DNA from: UTCHB3 sp964531325 | Lineage (GTDB): Bacteria > Bacteroidota > Ignavibacteria > Ignavibacteriales > Ignavibacteriaceae | NCBI GenBank assembly: GCA_964531325.1 | Contig: CAZHCW010000020.1 | Location: 1 to 64,000 of the forward strand | Direction: 5' to 3' | Length of the DNA: 64,000 nucleotides | Shown here: positions 35,127 through 42,560 of the stretch, one piece after another | Layout: every line of letters starts with the position of its first letter | Numbering within the stretch: position 1 is the first letter of the stretch | Translations under genes and position numbers: made by a program | The notes under the pieces: generated by a model | The model's database searches: none | Told to the model about the DNA's origin: nothing | The model's input: the letters and a program-made list of their open reading frames with translations, nothing else

Positions 35127-35436
35127 TATATCTCCCCTTTCTCACTAATTAGATAAAACTTTCCAATTTGTAAGAATGACAGTTATTGGGTTTTAACAGT
35201 TGGTTGAAGGATGGGAGAGGGGATGGATTTTGAGAGGTTTGCAGATGCAGGGATAGAAGACACAGATGTTTAGAATTCTGCTTGGATACGACTAAATTTT
35301 GGAAAAACTCTCCTCTCCATGCTTTGAATCCGGGATATTCTCTTTAACTCTATTTCCATTGAACTTATTGAATTATCCCCCGATTGCATTATTTTTGTAA
35401 TCTTTGACAGGAAATTTAAGAAAAGGAGAATATTGC

Positions 35437-36576
35437 ATGAAAAATAAGGTAATTGTTGCTACGGTGATGTTTTTGGTGGTGATTTCATCCGGGATATTTC
35501 TTTTAAATGGTAATAACCCGAATGAAAAAACCGTTTATGAAAATTCACAATCCCTGGCTTCTGACAGGGAAAATATCATCACAAAAACAGTTGCAAGTGT
35601 CTCCCCCGCTGTGGTTGGTATAAATGTCACCGAGGTGAGGCAGGTTAATAATCCCTTCTTCAATCCATTTTTTAACGATCCCTTCTTTCAACAGTTTTTT
35701 GGCGATCAAAGTTATTCACAGGAAGTTAAAGGTCTCGGTTCAGGTTTCCTGATTTCAAAAGATGGTTATATTCTTACCAACGATCATGTGGCAGGAAACG
35801 CAAAAAAGATCACAGTTACGCTTACAGATGGCAGACACTACGAAGCCAAAGTGGTTGGAACTGACAAAGTTTCTGATGTTTGTCTGTTAAAAATCGATGA
35901 GAACAAACTCCCCTATCTGAAACTTGGAAATTCCGGAGACATTATCATTGGTGAATGGGCAATAGCTCTCGGCAATCCATTTGGACTTTTTGATGTTAAC
36001 GATCAACCCACTGTTACTGTCGGTGTTATCTCAGCAAAAAATATGAACCTTGAGCCGGTAGATGAAAGATTTTATTTGAATATGATTCAAACCGATGCAG
36101 CAATTAACGGAGGAAACAGTGGCGGGCCACTTGTTAATTCTGTTGGTGATGTTATTGGGATGAACACCATTATCTATTCTACGGGAAGTGGAAAAGGAAG
36201 CATTGGACTTGGGTTCGCTATCCCAATCAACAAAGTTAAAAAGATTGTGGATGAATTGAAGTTGAAAGGTGAAATCGACCGGAATTTCTACACCGGCTTG
36301 GGAGTTCAGGATATTGATGAAAAGATTGCAGCCTACTTTAAGCTTCAAAATGCCAGAGGTGTGATAGTGAACAGTGTTATGAAAAACTCACCTGCCGAAA
36401 AAGCCGGATTTAAAAGTGGAGATGTGATTCTTGCTCTCGGAGATTTTAAGGTTAGTAACAGGAACAACTTGCTCGGGATTTTGCAAGAATACAGAACCGG
36501 GCAAACCGTTGAATTTACGGTGCTTCGTGACGAAAAAAAGATGACATTTGACATGGAATTGGAAAGAAGAAAATGA
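35437..36576 (+). CDS. HtrA/Deg-family periplasmic serine protease
   Basis: A 379-residue trypsin-fold protease with a single PDZ domain, for periplasmic protein quality control. The start at 35437 follows a GGAG box by 8 bases; the N-terminus MKNKVIVATVMFLVVISSGIFLL is a signal anchor. Catalytic triad: His in TNDHVAGN, Asp in VSDVCLLKID, Ser in GGNSGGPLV. The PDZ domain covers about residues 285-375 (NSVMKNSPAEKAGFKSGDVIL). One PDZ makes it DegS/HtrA-like in length, compared with two in DegP. The stop overlaps the purB start by 4 bases. Leader and possible sigma-54 control are described separately. Confidence 0.92.
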   Translation: MKNKVIVATVMFLVVISSGIFLLNGNNPNEKTVYENSQSLASDRENIITKTVASVSPAVVGINVTEVRQVNNPFFNPFFNDPFFQQFFGDQSYSQEVKGLGSGFLISKDGYILTNDHVAGNAKKITVTLTDGRHYEAKVVGTDKVSDVCLLKIDENKLPYLKLGNSGDIIIGEWAIALGNPFGLFDVNDQPTVTVGVISAKNMNLEPVDERFYLNMIQTDAAINGGNSGGPLVNSVGDVIGMNTIIYSTGSGKGSIGLGFAIPINKVKKIVDELKLKGEIDRNFYTGLGVQDIDEKIAAYFKLQNARGVIVNSVMKNSPAEKAGFKSGDVILALGDFKVSNRNNLLGILQEYRTGQTVEFTVLRDEKKMTFDMELERRK

Positions 36577-37868
36577 TTGAAAGATATACCTTGCCTGAAA
36601 TTGGCAAGATTTGGAGTGATCAGTTTAAGTATGAAACCTGGCTGAAGATCGAGATTCTTGCCACTGAAGCAAGAGTTAATATGGGCGAAGTTGATTTGGT
36701 CGATCTTGAAACCATAAAACGCAAAGCAAGCTTTTCAGTGGACAGGATTAATGAAATTGAACTGACAACTCAACACGATGTTATCGCTTTCCTCACAAAT
36801 GTTAATGAAAATGTAGGACCGGCAAGCAGGCACCTCCATTATGGAATGACTTCATCAGATGTATTGGACACTGCACTTTCAGTCCAGATAAAAGCAGCTT
36901 CAGAAATTATTCTAAAAAAAGTGGACATTCTGATTGAATCTTTGAAAGAAAGAGCCCTGGAGCATAAAAACACTCTTTGTATCGGCAGAACCCATGGTAT
37001 CCACGCAGAAGTGACCACAATGGGGCTTAAGTTTGCCCAGTGGTACGACGAAATGGTACGCAACAGAAAACGATTTATTGAAGCGGTCAATGAAATATCC
37101 ATTGGTCAGATTTCAGGCGCAGTTGGCACTTTTGATCACCTCTCTCCTCAAGTTGAAGAATTTGTTTGTAAAAATCTCGGATTAAAACCAGAACCGGTTT
37201 CCACACAGGTAATCCAACGAGACCGTCATGCTTATTATCTGGCAGTTACAGGAATTATCGCCGGTACTCTTGAAAAAATTGCCACAGAGATTCGTCACCT
37301 CCAAAAAACAGAAGTGCTTGAAGCTGAAGAATTTTTTGGCAAGGGTCAAAAGGGTTCATCTGCTATGCCTCACAAAAGAAATCCTATAGTTTGTGAACGC
37401 ATAACAGGTATGGCAAGATTAATGCGGTCTTATATCTCCCCCGCTGTGGAAAATATAGCTCTTTGGCACGAAAGGGACATTTCACATTCTTCCGTTGAAA
37501 GGGTGGTCTTCCCGGATGCAACAATTTTGATTGATTATATGCTCCAGAAGTCGATTGATCTGATTCAGAAGTTAATTATTTATCCTGAAAACATGATGAA
37601 AAACATCCTGCTGACGAGAGGTCTCACATATTCACAAAAAGTGTTACTTGCTCTTACTGAATCAGGTTTGTCAAGAGAAGAGTCGTATGCAGCAGTGCAG
37701 GATGCAGCGATGAGGGTTTGGAGAGATGAATCTCTAAATCTTAAAGATGAATTACTCAAAAACAATGTTGTTAAAAATAATATTTCGACCGAACGGTTTG
37801 ATTCCATTTTCGATTTAAAAAACTCTCTAAAAAATGTGGATTATATCTTTAACAGAGTATTCAAATAA
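36573..37868 (+). CDS. purB: adenylosuccinate lyase
   Basis: PurB cleaves SAICAR and adenylosuccinate, releasing fumarate, in purine synthesis. The 431-residue protein of the fumarase/aspartase fold shows the catalytic histidine regions TQHDVIAFLT and GRTHGIHAEVTTMG, the signature loop KGSSAMPHKRNPI (about residues 262-274) carrying the catalytic serine, and HERDISHSSVER. Length matches the short bacterial type. The ATG overlaps the HtrA stop (ATGA). A terminator follows at 37872. Confidence 0.96.
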   Translation: MIERYTLPEIGKIWSDQFKYETWLKIEILATEARVNMGEVDLVDLETIKRKASFSVDRINEIELTTQHDVIAFLTNVNENVGPASRHLHYGMTSSDVLDTALSVQIKAASEIILKKVDILIESLKERALEHKNTLCIGRTHGIHAEVTTMGLKFAQWYDEMVRNRKRFIEAVNEISIGQISGAVGTFDHLSPQVEEFVCKNLGLKPEPVSTQVIQRDRHAYYLAVTGIIAGTLEKIATEIRHLQKTEVLEAEEFFGKGQKGSSAMPHKRNPIVCERITGMARLMRSYISPAVENIALWHERDISHSSVERVVFPDATILIDYMLQKSIDLIQKLIIYPENMMKNILLTRGLTYSQKVLLALTESGLSREESYAAVQDAAMRVWRDESLNLKDELLKNNVVKNNISTERFDSIFDLKNSLKNVDYIFNRVFK

Positions 37869-37871
37869 AAA

Positions 37872-37898
37872 AAGAGGCTGCCCGTTTAAGGTAGCCTC
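37872..37898. terminator. bidirectional terminator between purB and the dehydrogenase gene
   Basis: AGAGGCTGCC (37872-37881) and GGTAGCCTCT (37889-37898) form the same stem as the 14620 terminator. A-rich sequence before it gives seven T on the minus strand, serving the convergent dehydrogenase gene; on the plus strand a shorter T-tract follows for purB. Confidence 0.85.
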
Positions 37899-37904
37899 TG
37901 AATT

Positions 37905-37938
37905 TTTGCTAATCTTTAGTGTTTCTTCTTTATTAGCA
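37905..37938. repeat. second small hairpin in the purB/dehydrogenase spacer
   Basis: TTGCTAAT (37905-37912) and ATTAGCAA (37931-37938) form an 8-bp stem with an 18-base loop just after the stronger terminator. It has no clear T-tract and may be an accessory structure. Confidence 0.4.
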
Positions 37939-37948
37939 AGACGATCGC

Positions 37949-39481
37949 TTATAGATCAAATTTGATCCCTTGCGCGAGTGGAATTGTGTGTGAATAATTA
38001 ATCGTATTCGTTTGTCTTCTCATGTAAGTTCTCCACGAATCTGACCCTGATTCTCTACCACCACCGGTTTCCTTCTCACCACCAAAAGCACCACCAATTT
38101 CCGCTCCTGATGTTCCGATATTCACATTTGCGATACCACAATCGGAGCCTCTTGCTGAGAGGAATTCTTCAGTTTCGCGCATATTCAAAGAGAATATTGC
38201 CGAGGATAACCCCTGAACAACATCATTTTGAATAGCAATGGCTTCTTTTACATCACCTTTGTATTTAATCAAATACAAAATTGGTGCAAAAGTTTCTTCC
38301 TGTACAATAGGATAATGATTTTCAACCTCACAGATGGCAGGTTTTACATAACATCCTGATTCATAGCCAGGTCCGGTAAGAACATCACCTCCATAAAGAA
38401 TCTTTCCACCCGATTTTTTAACCTCCTCAAGTGCATTTGAGAAATCTTTCACAGCACCTTTGTCGATAAGTGGACCAACATGGTTGGCTGTATCAAGCGG
38501 ATTTCCGATTTTTAATGAACCATAAGCTTTTATGATTGAATCTTTAATTTTATCAAAAATGCTCTCATGAATGATTAATCGACGGGTTGAGGTACATCGT
38601 TGTCCGGCTGTTCCTACCGCACCAAAAACAATTGCAGGAAGTGCAAGTTGGAGATCGGCATTTTCTGTAAGAATGATTGCATTGTTTCCACCAAGCTCCA
38701 TTATTGCTTTCCCAAATCTTCCTGCGATAACTGCATTTGCATGTTTCCCAACACGAGTTGAACCGGTTAAAGAAATAAGCGGAATTCTCTTATCGTTTAA
38801 TATCTGCTCACCAATAGTTGAACCTTTACCAACTATCAACGAAAATACTCCCTCAGGGAGGTTGTTCGCTTCTATGACACGGGCTACAATTTTTTGAACT
38901 GCTATTGCTGCCAAGGGTACTTTTGAACTTGGTTTCCACAAGTTGACATCACCACAAACGGCTGCCAACATAGCATTCCACGACCAGACTGCAACCGGGA
39001 AGTTAAAAGCTGAAATGGTACAGACGATTCCAAGTGGATGCCATTGTTCATACATTCTGTGATCAGGTCTTTCAGAATGCATCGTTAATCCGTATAATTG
39101 GCGGGACAATCCAACTGCAAAATCACAGATATCGATCATTTCCTGAACTTCGCCCCATCCTTCCTGGAGGGATTTTCCCATTTCATAGGAAACCAATCTA
39201 CCAAGTGGATCTTTAAACTTACGAAGTTCCTCACCGATTTGCCTTACAATTTCGCCTCTTTTAGGGGCAGGAACATCACGCCAAACCAAAAAAGCTTCTG
39301 ACGCTTTATGCACAATCTGTTCATAGTCCTCTTCTGATGCCTGATAAACAGTTGCTATCTTATCACCCGAACCGGGTGAGTATATTTCTAATTTTCCGGC
39401 TGTGTCGGTTTTTTTCCAGTCTCTACCGGTGCACGAACCATAATTATATTCTTCAATTCCAAGTGTTTTTAGGAATTCCAT
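37949..39481 (-). CDS. ALDH7-type aldehyde dehydrogenase (aminoadipate semialdehyde dehydrogenase-like)
   Basis: A 510-residue NAD-dependent aldehyde dehydrogenase. The N-terminal FLKTLGIEEYNYGSCTG and the core patterns WHPLGIVCTISAFNFPVAVW, LISLTGSTRVG, the catalytic MELGGNNAII glutamate and GTAGQRCTSTRRL cysteine, and EIGGAFGGEKETGGGRESGSD are those of the ALDH7 (antiquitin) family. ALDH7 enzymes oxidise 2-aminoadipate-6-semialdehyde (from lysine) to 2-aminoadipate. The divergent neighbour is a lysine 6-transaminase that makes exactly this aldehyde, which makes the substrate call strong by context. Confidence 0.9.
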   Translation of the reverse strand: MEFLKTLGIEEYNYGSCTGRDWKKTDTAGKLEIYSPGSGDKIATVYQASEEDYEQIVHKASEAFLVWRDVPAPKRGEIVRQIGEELRKFKDPLGRLVSYEMGKSLQEGWGEVQEMIDICDFAVGLSRQLYGLTMHSERPDHRMYEQWHPLGIVCTISAFNFPVAVWSWNAMLAAVCGDVNLWKPSSKVPLAAIAVQKIVARVIEANNLPEGVFSLIVGKGSTIGEQILNDKRIPLISLTGSTRVGKHANAVIAGRFGKAIMELGGNNAIILTENADLQLALPAIVFGAVGTAGQRCTSTRRLIIHESIFDKIKDSIIKAYGSLKIGNPLDTANHVGPLIDKGAVKDFSNALEEVKKSGGKILYGGDVLTGPGYESGCYVKPAICEVENHYPIVQEETFAPILYLIKYKGDVKEAIAIQNDVVQGLSSAIFSLNMRETEEFLSARGSDCGIANVNIGTSGAEIGGAFGGEKETGGGRESGSDSWRTYMRRQTNTINYSHTIPLAQGIKFDL

Positions 39482-39630
39482 TTTTTCTCCCGAAATTATT
39501 AAAATGTATCGTTCAAATATATGGATATTGCAGTAATGGAATTGAGCAATAATTTGTTAATATTGTAGGAAATGGATTTTTTATAACAATTTTACTGGAG
39601 TTGTGAGTTTTACCGGAGGTAATTTTTTCG

Positions 39631-39638
39631 TATATTTG
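39631..39638 (+). promoter_or_regulatory. Bacteroidota-type -7 promoter element
   Basis: TATATTTG matches the TANNTTTG -7 consensus of the Bacteroidota housekeeping sigma factor. TTTTAC lies about 18 bases upstream as a weak -33 element. A start near 39645 would give a long leader before the transaminase gene. Confidence 0.45.
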
Positions 39639-39642
39639 CGAC

Positions 39643-39747
39643 ATGAGATTAATAATTAGTAAATCAGCAAAACTGCATCCAGGTTCCCCATTTGGGAAGC
39701 GTCCGCTGAGAAGTTATTTCGTATCAAAATTTGAGTCTGTTTTTTAA
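39643..39747 (+). CDS. possible 34-residue leader peptide
   Basis: ATG at 39643 starts a 34-codon frame (N-terminus MRLIISKSAKLH, C-terminus VSKFESVF) ending at TAA 39747. It contains four lysines, not clustered, so it is not an obvious attenuator peptide. The predicted transcript would begin almost at the ATG, leaving no room for a ribosome site. It is weakly supported and may be non-coding leader. Confidence 0.2.
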   Translation: MRLIISKSAKLHPGSPFGKRPLRSYFVSKFESVF

Positions 39748-39837
39748 CAGTCCCCCCTCTTTACTATTCGCTTTTACTTTACCATTTAAATTTTAATTAA
39801 GTTTTTCTTTAAGTTCAATTCCTTACGGGAGGTCTCA

Positions 39838-41181
39838 ATGAACAATACAACTACATTCGGTGGTGGCAAAATTACAGCCGGCGATGTTTTCCCAATTCTA
39901 CATCAACATATACTTGCCGATGGATATGATTTTGTTTTGGATATAAAAAACAGTCATGGCTGTTATATGGTTGAAGAAAGAACAGGTGAAGAATACCTGG
40001 ATTTCTTCTCATTTTTTGCATCTTCGGCGCTCGGGATGAATCATCCTAAATTAAACAATCCTGAATTCAGAGAGAAAATTGCCTGGGCTGCAATGAACAA
40101 ACCCTCCAATTCAGATATCTACACCGTTTATAAAGCTGAATTGGTTGATGCGATTCACAGAATAGCAATGCCTGATCACTTTAAGTACCTCTTTTTTGTT
40201 GAGGGGGGTGCCGTTGCAGTTGAAAACGGGTTAAAAGTTGCTTTCGACTGGAAAGTAAGAAAAAACTTCCGTAAGGGCTACAAAGAGGAGAAGGGTCACA
40301 AAGTGATTCACTTCAAGGAAGCTTTTCATGGCAGAACAGGTTATACGATGTCGTTAACCAACACTGATCCAACAAAAGTTGATCTTTTCCCAAAATTTGA
40401 TTGGCCAAGAATCAGCAATCCCAAAATAAAATTCCCACTCGCCGATAATCTTGACGCTGTAATTAAAGCTGAAGAAAAAGCAGTGAACGAAATTTATGCT
40501 GCATTGGAAGCATACAAAGATGATATCGCACTGATAATTATCGAACCAATTCAAGCCGAAGGTGGAGATAATCATTTCAGAAAAGAGTTTTTGGTTAAGC
40601 TCAGAGAAATTGCAAATGAAAATGATATTTTATTGATGTTTGATGAAGTTCAATCCGGTGTCGGATTAACAGGAAAGATGTGGGCTTCAGAACATTTTGT
40701 GATGCCTGATATTCTTTCTTTTGGAAAGAAGATGCAGGTTTGTGGAATCATGGTCTCTGACCGTGTAAATGAAGAGCCGGATAATGTGTTTAAAGTGTCT
40801 TCAAGAATCAACTCAACATGGGGCGGAAATTTGACTGATATGGTCAGAGCTGCCAAAATTCTCGAGGTGATAAAGGAAGATGGTTTGGTTCAGAACTCTG
40901 CTGTCATGGGAGATCTGCTGCTTTCAGAACTAAACGATATGCAACTTGAATTCCCCACCCTGGTTTCAGGTGTCAGAGGGAAAGGTTTGATGTGTGCATT
41001 TGATTTCGATAATAAAACGATCAGAAATGAATTTATCAGCCGCTGCTGGAAAGCCCGATTAATGATGCTTTCCTGTGGTGAAAGAAGTGTCAGGTTCAGA
41101 ACACCTTTGACAATTCAGCATGATGATTTATTAAAGGGTTGCAAAATTATCAGAGAAGTGTTAAATTCGCTTATCAAATAA
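39838..41181 (+). CDS. lat: L-lysine 6-transaminase
   Basis: A 447-residue class III PLP aminotransferase that moves the epsilon-amino group of lysine to 2-oxoglutarate, giving 2-aminoadipate-6-semialdehyde. The N-terminal FPILHQHILADGYDFVLD and MVEERTGEEYLDFFSFFASSALG are typical of lysine 6-transaminases, as is the unusual PLP-lysine context SFGKKMQVCGI (ordinary class III enzymes have GK.xxGG). EPIQAEGGDNHFR and FDEVQSGVGLTG are present. GGGAGGT lies 6 bases before the ATG (GGGAGGTCTCA). Together with the divergent ALDH7 gene it converts lysine to 2-aminoadipate. Confidence 0.93.
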   Translation: MNNTTTFGGGKITAGDVFPILHQHILADGYDFVLDIKNSHGCYMVEERTGEEYLDFFSFFASSALGMNHPKLNNPEFREKIAWAAMNKPSNSDIYTVYKAELVDAIHRIAMPDHFKYLFFVEGGAVAVENGLKVAFDWKVRKNFRKGYKEEKGHKVIHFKEAFHGRTGYTMSLTNTDPTKVDLFPKFDWPRISNPKIKFPLADNLDAVIKAEEKAVNEIYAALEAYKDDIALIIIEPIQAEGGDNHFRKEFLVKLREIANENDILLMFDEVQSGVGLTGKMWASEHFVMPDILSFGKKMQVCGIMVSDRVNEEPDNVFKVSSRINSTWGGNLTDMVRAAKILEVIKEDGLVQNSAVMGDLLLSELNDMQLEFPTLVSGVRGKGLMCAFDFDNKTIRNEFISRCWKARLMMLSCGERSVRFRTPLTIQHDDLLKGCKIIREVLNSLIK

Positions 41182-41216
41182 CTTTCAGGTTAAATACCTT
41201 TAAACTACTTGCAGAC

Positions 41217-41248
41217 AACGGCTCCCATCGCGGAGCCGTTTCTATTTT
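41217..41248 (+). terminator. rho-independent terminator after the lysine transaminase
   Basis: AACGGCTCC (41217-41225) and GGAGCCGTT (41232-41240) form a 9-bp perfect stem with loop CATCGC, followed by TCTATTTT. It lies 36 bases after the stop codon. Confidence 0.88.
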
Positions 41249-41277
41249 AAAGCATCAATTTGTTTTATGGAGCGAAA

Positions 41278-41802
41278 CTAATTTTCGTCATCATAGCTGA
41301 TAAGGGTGTCAACATTATATCCGGCAAGTTTTTTTCTACCCGGGATAAATGTTAACTCAATTAAAAATTGAATGGAAACAACTTCTCCACCGGCTTTTTC
41401 GATAAGTTTTACCGCAGCCTCGGCAGTGCCTCCTGTCGCTAAAAGATCATCATGCAGAAGAACTTTATCGCCAGGTTTAATAGTATCAACATGCATTTCT
41501 ATTGAATCCGTGCCGTATTCAAGAGTATAACTTTCAGAGTATTTTTCTGATGGGAGTTTTCCCGGTTTCCTTATTAATACAAATCCGGCATTCAGGCGTG
41601 AAGCGAGAATACCACCAAAAATGAATCCTCTTGATTCGATCCCAACAACCTTTGTAATACCCAGATTCTTAACCTTTTCATAAAGGAGGTCAGAGGCATG
41701 GTTTAATGCAACGGGATCTTGCAACAGAGTTGTTATGTCTCGAAACATTATCCCGGCTTTTGGAAAATCTTTTATACTTCTGATGTTTTTCTTCAAATCC
41801 AT
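41278..41802 (-). CDS. apt: adenine phosphoribosyltransferase
   Basis: Apt salvages adenine to AMP with PRPP. The start at 41802 (MDLKKNIRSIKDFPK) is chosen because GAGG lies 6 bases upstream; an ATG at 41814 overlaps the previous stop and contains that box. The 174-residue protein has DFPKAGIMFRDITTLL, ESRGFIFG, LIRKPGKLP and the PRPP loop LLHDDLLATGGTAEAAVKL. Length is normal. It is last of a minus-strand run from the MFS gene. Confidence 0.95.
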   Translation of the reverse strand: MDLKKNIRSIKDFPKAGIMFRDITTLLQDPVALNHASDLLYEKVKNLGITKVVGIESRGFIFGGILASRLNAGFVLIRKPGKLPSEKYSESYTLEYGTDSIEMHVDTIKPGDKVLLHDDLLATGGTAEAAVKLIEKAGGEVVSIQFLIELTFIPGRKKLAGYNVDTLISYDDEN

Positions 41803-41813
41803 GATATACCTCA

Positions 41814-42560
41814 TTATTTATTAAGAAATTGATCTATTCCGGACTTAAATTCATCCGTCGTTCTGCTGATCACATTATATTTCTGTGCCATCTGAATAGA
41901 TCTTTTATGATCGAGTGATGAAATTGTTCTCAACAGGTTTTTTGTCTGTTTAATGCTTTCTTGCGAATTCTGGTTAAGTTTTTCTGCAAGAATAATTGAA
42001 TCTTTGATAACATCGTCGGAGATAAAATCGATTAAACCAAGTTCAAATGCTCTTTGAGTTCCAAGAATTTCAGCAGAAATGAGCAGTTGCCTCGCCTTGA
42101 ATTCATTCAGTCGGCGGAGTAACAGATATGACACAATTGCCGGGAGAAATCCTATCTTCACTTCACTATAACTAAACATCGCATTTGATTTGTCCGCGAA
42201 AATAAAATCACATGCAGTTGCCAAACCGCATCCTCCAGCTATTGCAGGTCCATTTACAGCAGCAATAGTTGGTTTACCTGATTCATAAACTGTTAAAATC
42301 AATTTTGTAATCAGAGAAGAATCAAGATCATTTTCTGCAACAGTGTTATTCCGTAACTGTTGCAGATATTCAAGATCGGCACCGGCGGAAAATGCCTTGC
42401 CATTCCCTGTTATAATTATTGATTTTACCTCAGGATTGGACTCACAATCCTCAAAAACTGATATAAACTCATTAATCATGTTTGGTGAAAGAGCATTTCT
42501 CTTTTCAGGTCTGTTTAGTGTCAAAATGGCAGTGTTATTTTCAACACGCAATTTTATCAT
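41814..42560 (-). CDS. enoyl-CoA hydratase/isomerase family protein
   Basis: A 248-residue crotonase-fold protein. The ATG at 42560 overlaps the polX-like stop (TAATG) and has GGAG 6 bases upstream. Oxyanion-hole regions are GNGKAFSAGADLEYLQ (about 50-65) and NGPAIAGGCGLATACDF (about 95-111). The first catalytic glutamate (SEVKIGFLP) is kept, but the usual PGxGGTQRL stretch reads LPAIVSYLLLRRL and the second glutamate position appears to be Gln. It may be a methylglutaconyl-CoA hydratase-like or isomerase enzyme; the exact substrate is unknown. Confidence 0.85.
   Translation of the reverse strand: MIKLRVENNTAILTLNRPEKRNALSPNMINEFISVFEDCESNPEVKSIIITGNGKAFSAGADLEYLQQLRNNTVAENDLDSSLITKLILTVYESGKPTIAAVNGPAIAGGCGLATACDFIFADKSNAMFSYSEVKIGFLPAIVSYLLLRRLNEFKARQLLISAEILGTQRAFELGLIDFISDDVIKDSIILAEKLNQNSQESIKQTKNLLRTISSLDHKRSIQMAQKYNVISRTTDEFKSGIDQFLNK

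Larger units (their letters stand above)
35027..35436. other. 410-bp intergenic region between hydC and the HtrA gene
   Basis: Divergent spacer between the hydrogenase operon and the HtrA protease gene. It holds an inverted repeat at 35086, a sigma-54 element at 35111, and about 300 bases of downstream leader. Bases 35203-35275 are purine-rich (GA-rich) and unlike the flanks. ATGGGAGAGG (35211-35220) can pair with CCTCTCCAT (35312-35320, one bulge), a possible long-range helix. A 20-codon frame (35211-35273) exists but has no good ribosome site. I see no tRNA or known riboswitch. Confidence 0.6.
39482..39837. other. 356-bp divergent spacer of the lysine-catabolic pair
   Basis: Between the dehydrogenase and transaminase genes. 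It holds a TANNTTTG-type promoter (39631), a hairpin TTCCC-N5-GGGAA (39684-39698), a second CTGTT-TTTT-AACAG hairpin (39737-39750) and a 34-codon frame (39643-39747). The leader before the transaminase gene is close to 190 bases. I see no match to the lysine riboswitch. Confidence 0.55.

Noticed and set aside
35211..35273. A 20-codon frame in the sigma-54 leader
   Set aside because: No ribosome site at a proper distance, purine-rich composition and no stop/start context that supports coding; kept only as part of the leader description.
37872..37938. Two adjacent hairpins as a CRISPR or integron repeat
   Set aside because: Only two different hairpins with different stems, explained by termination of the convergent purB and dehydrogenase genes.
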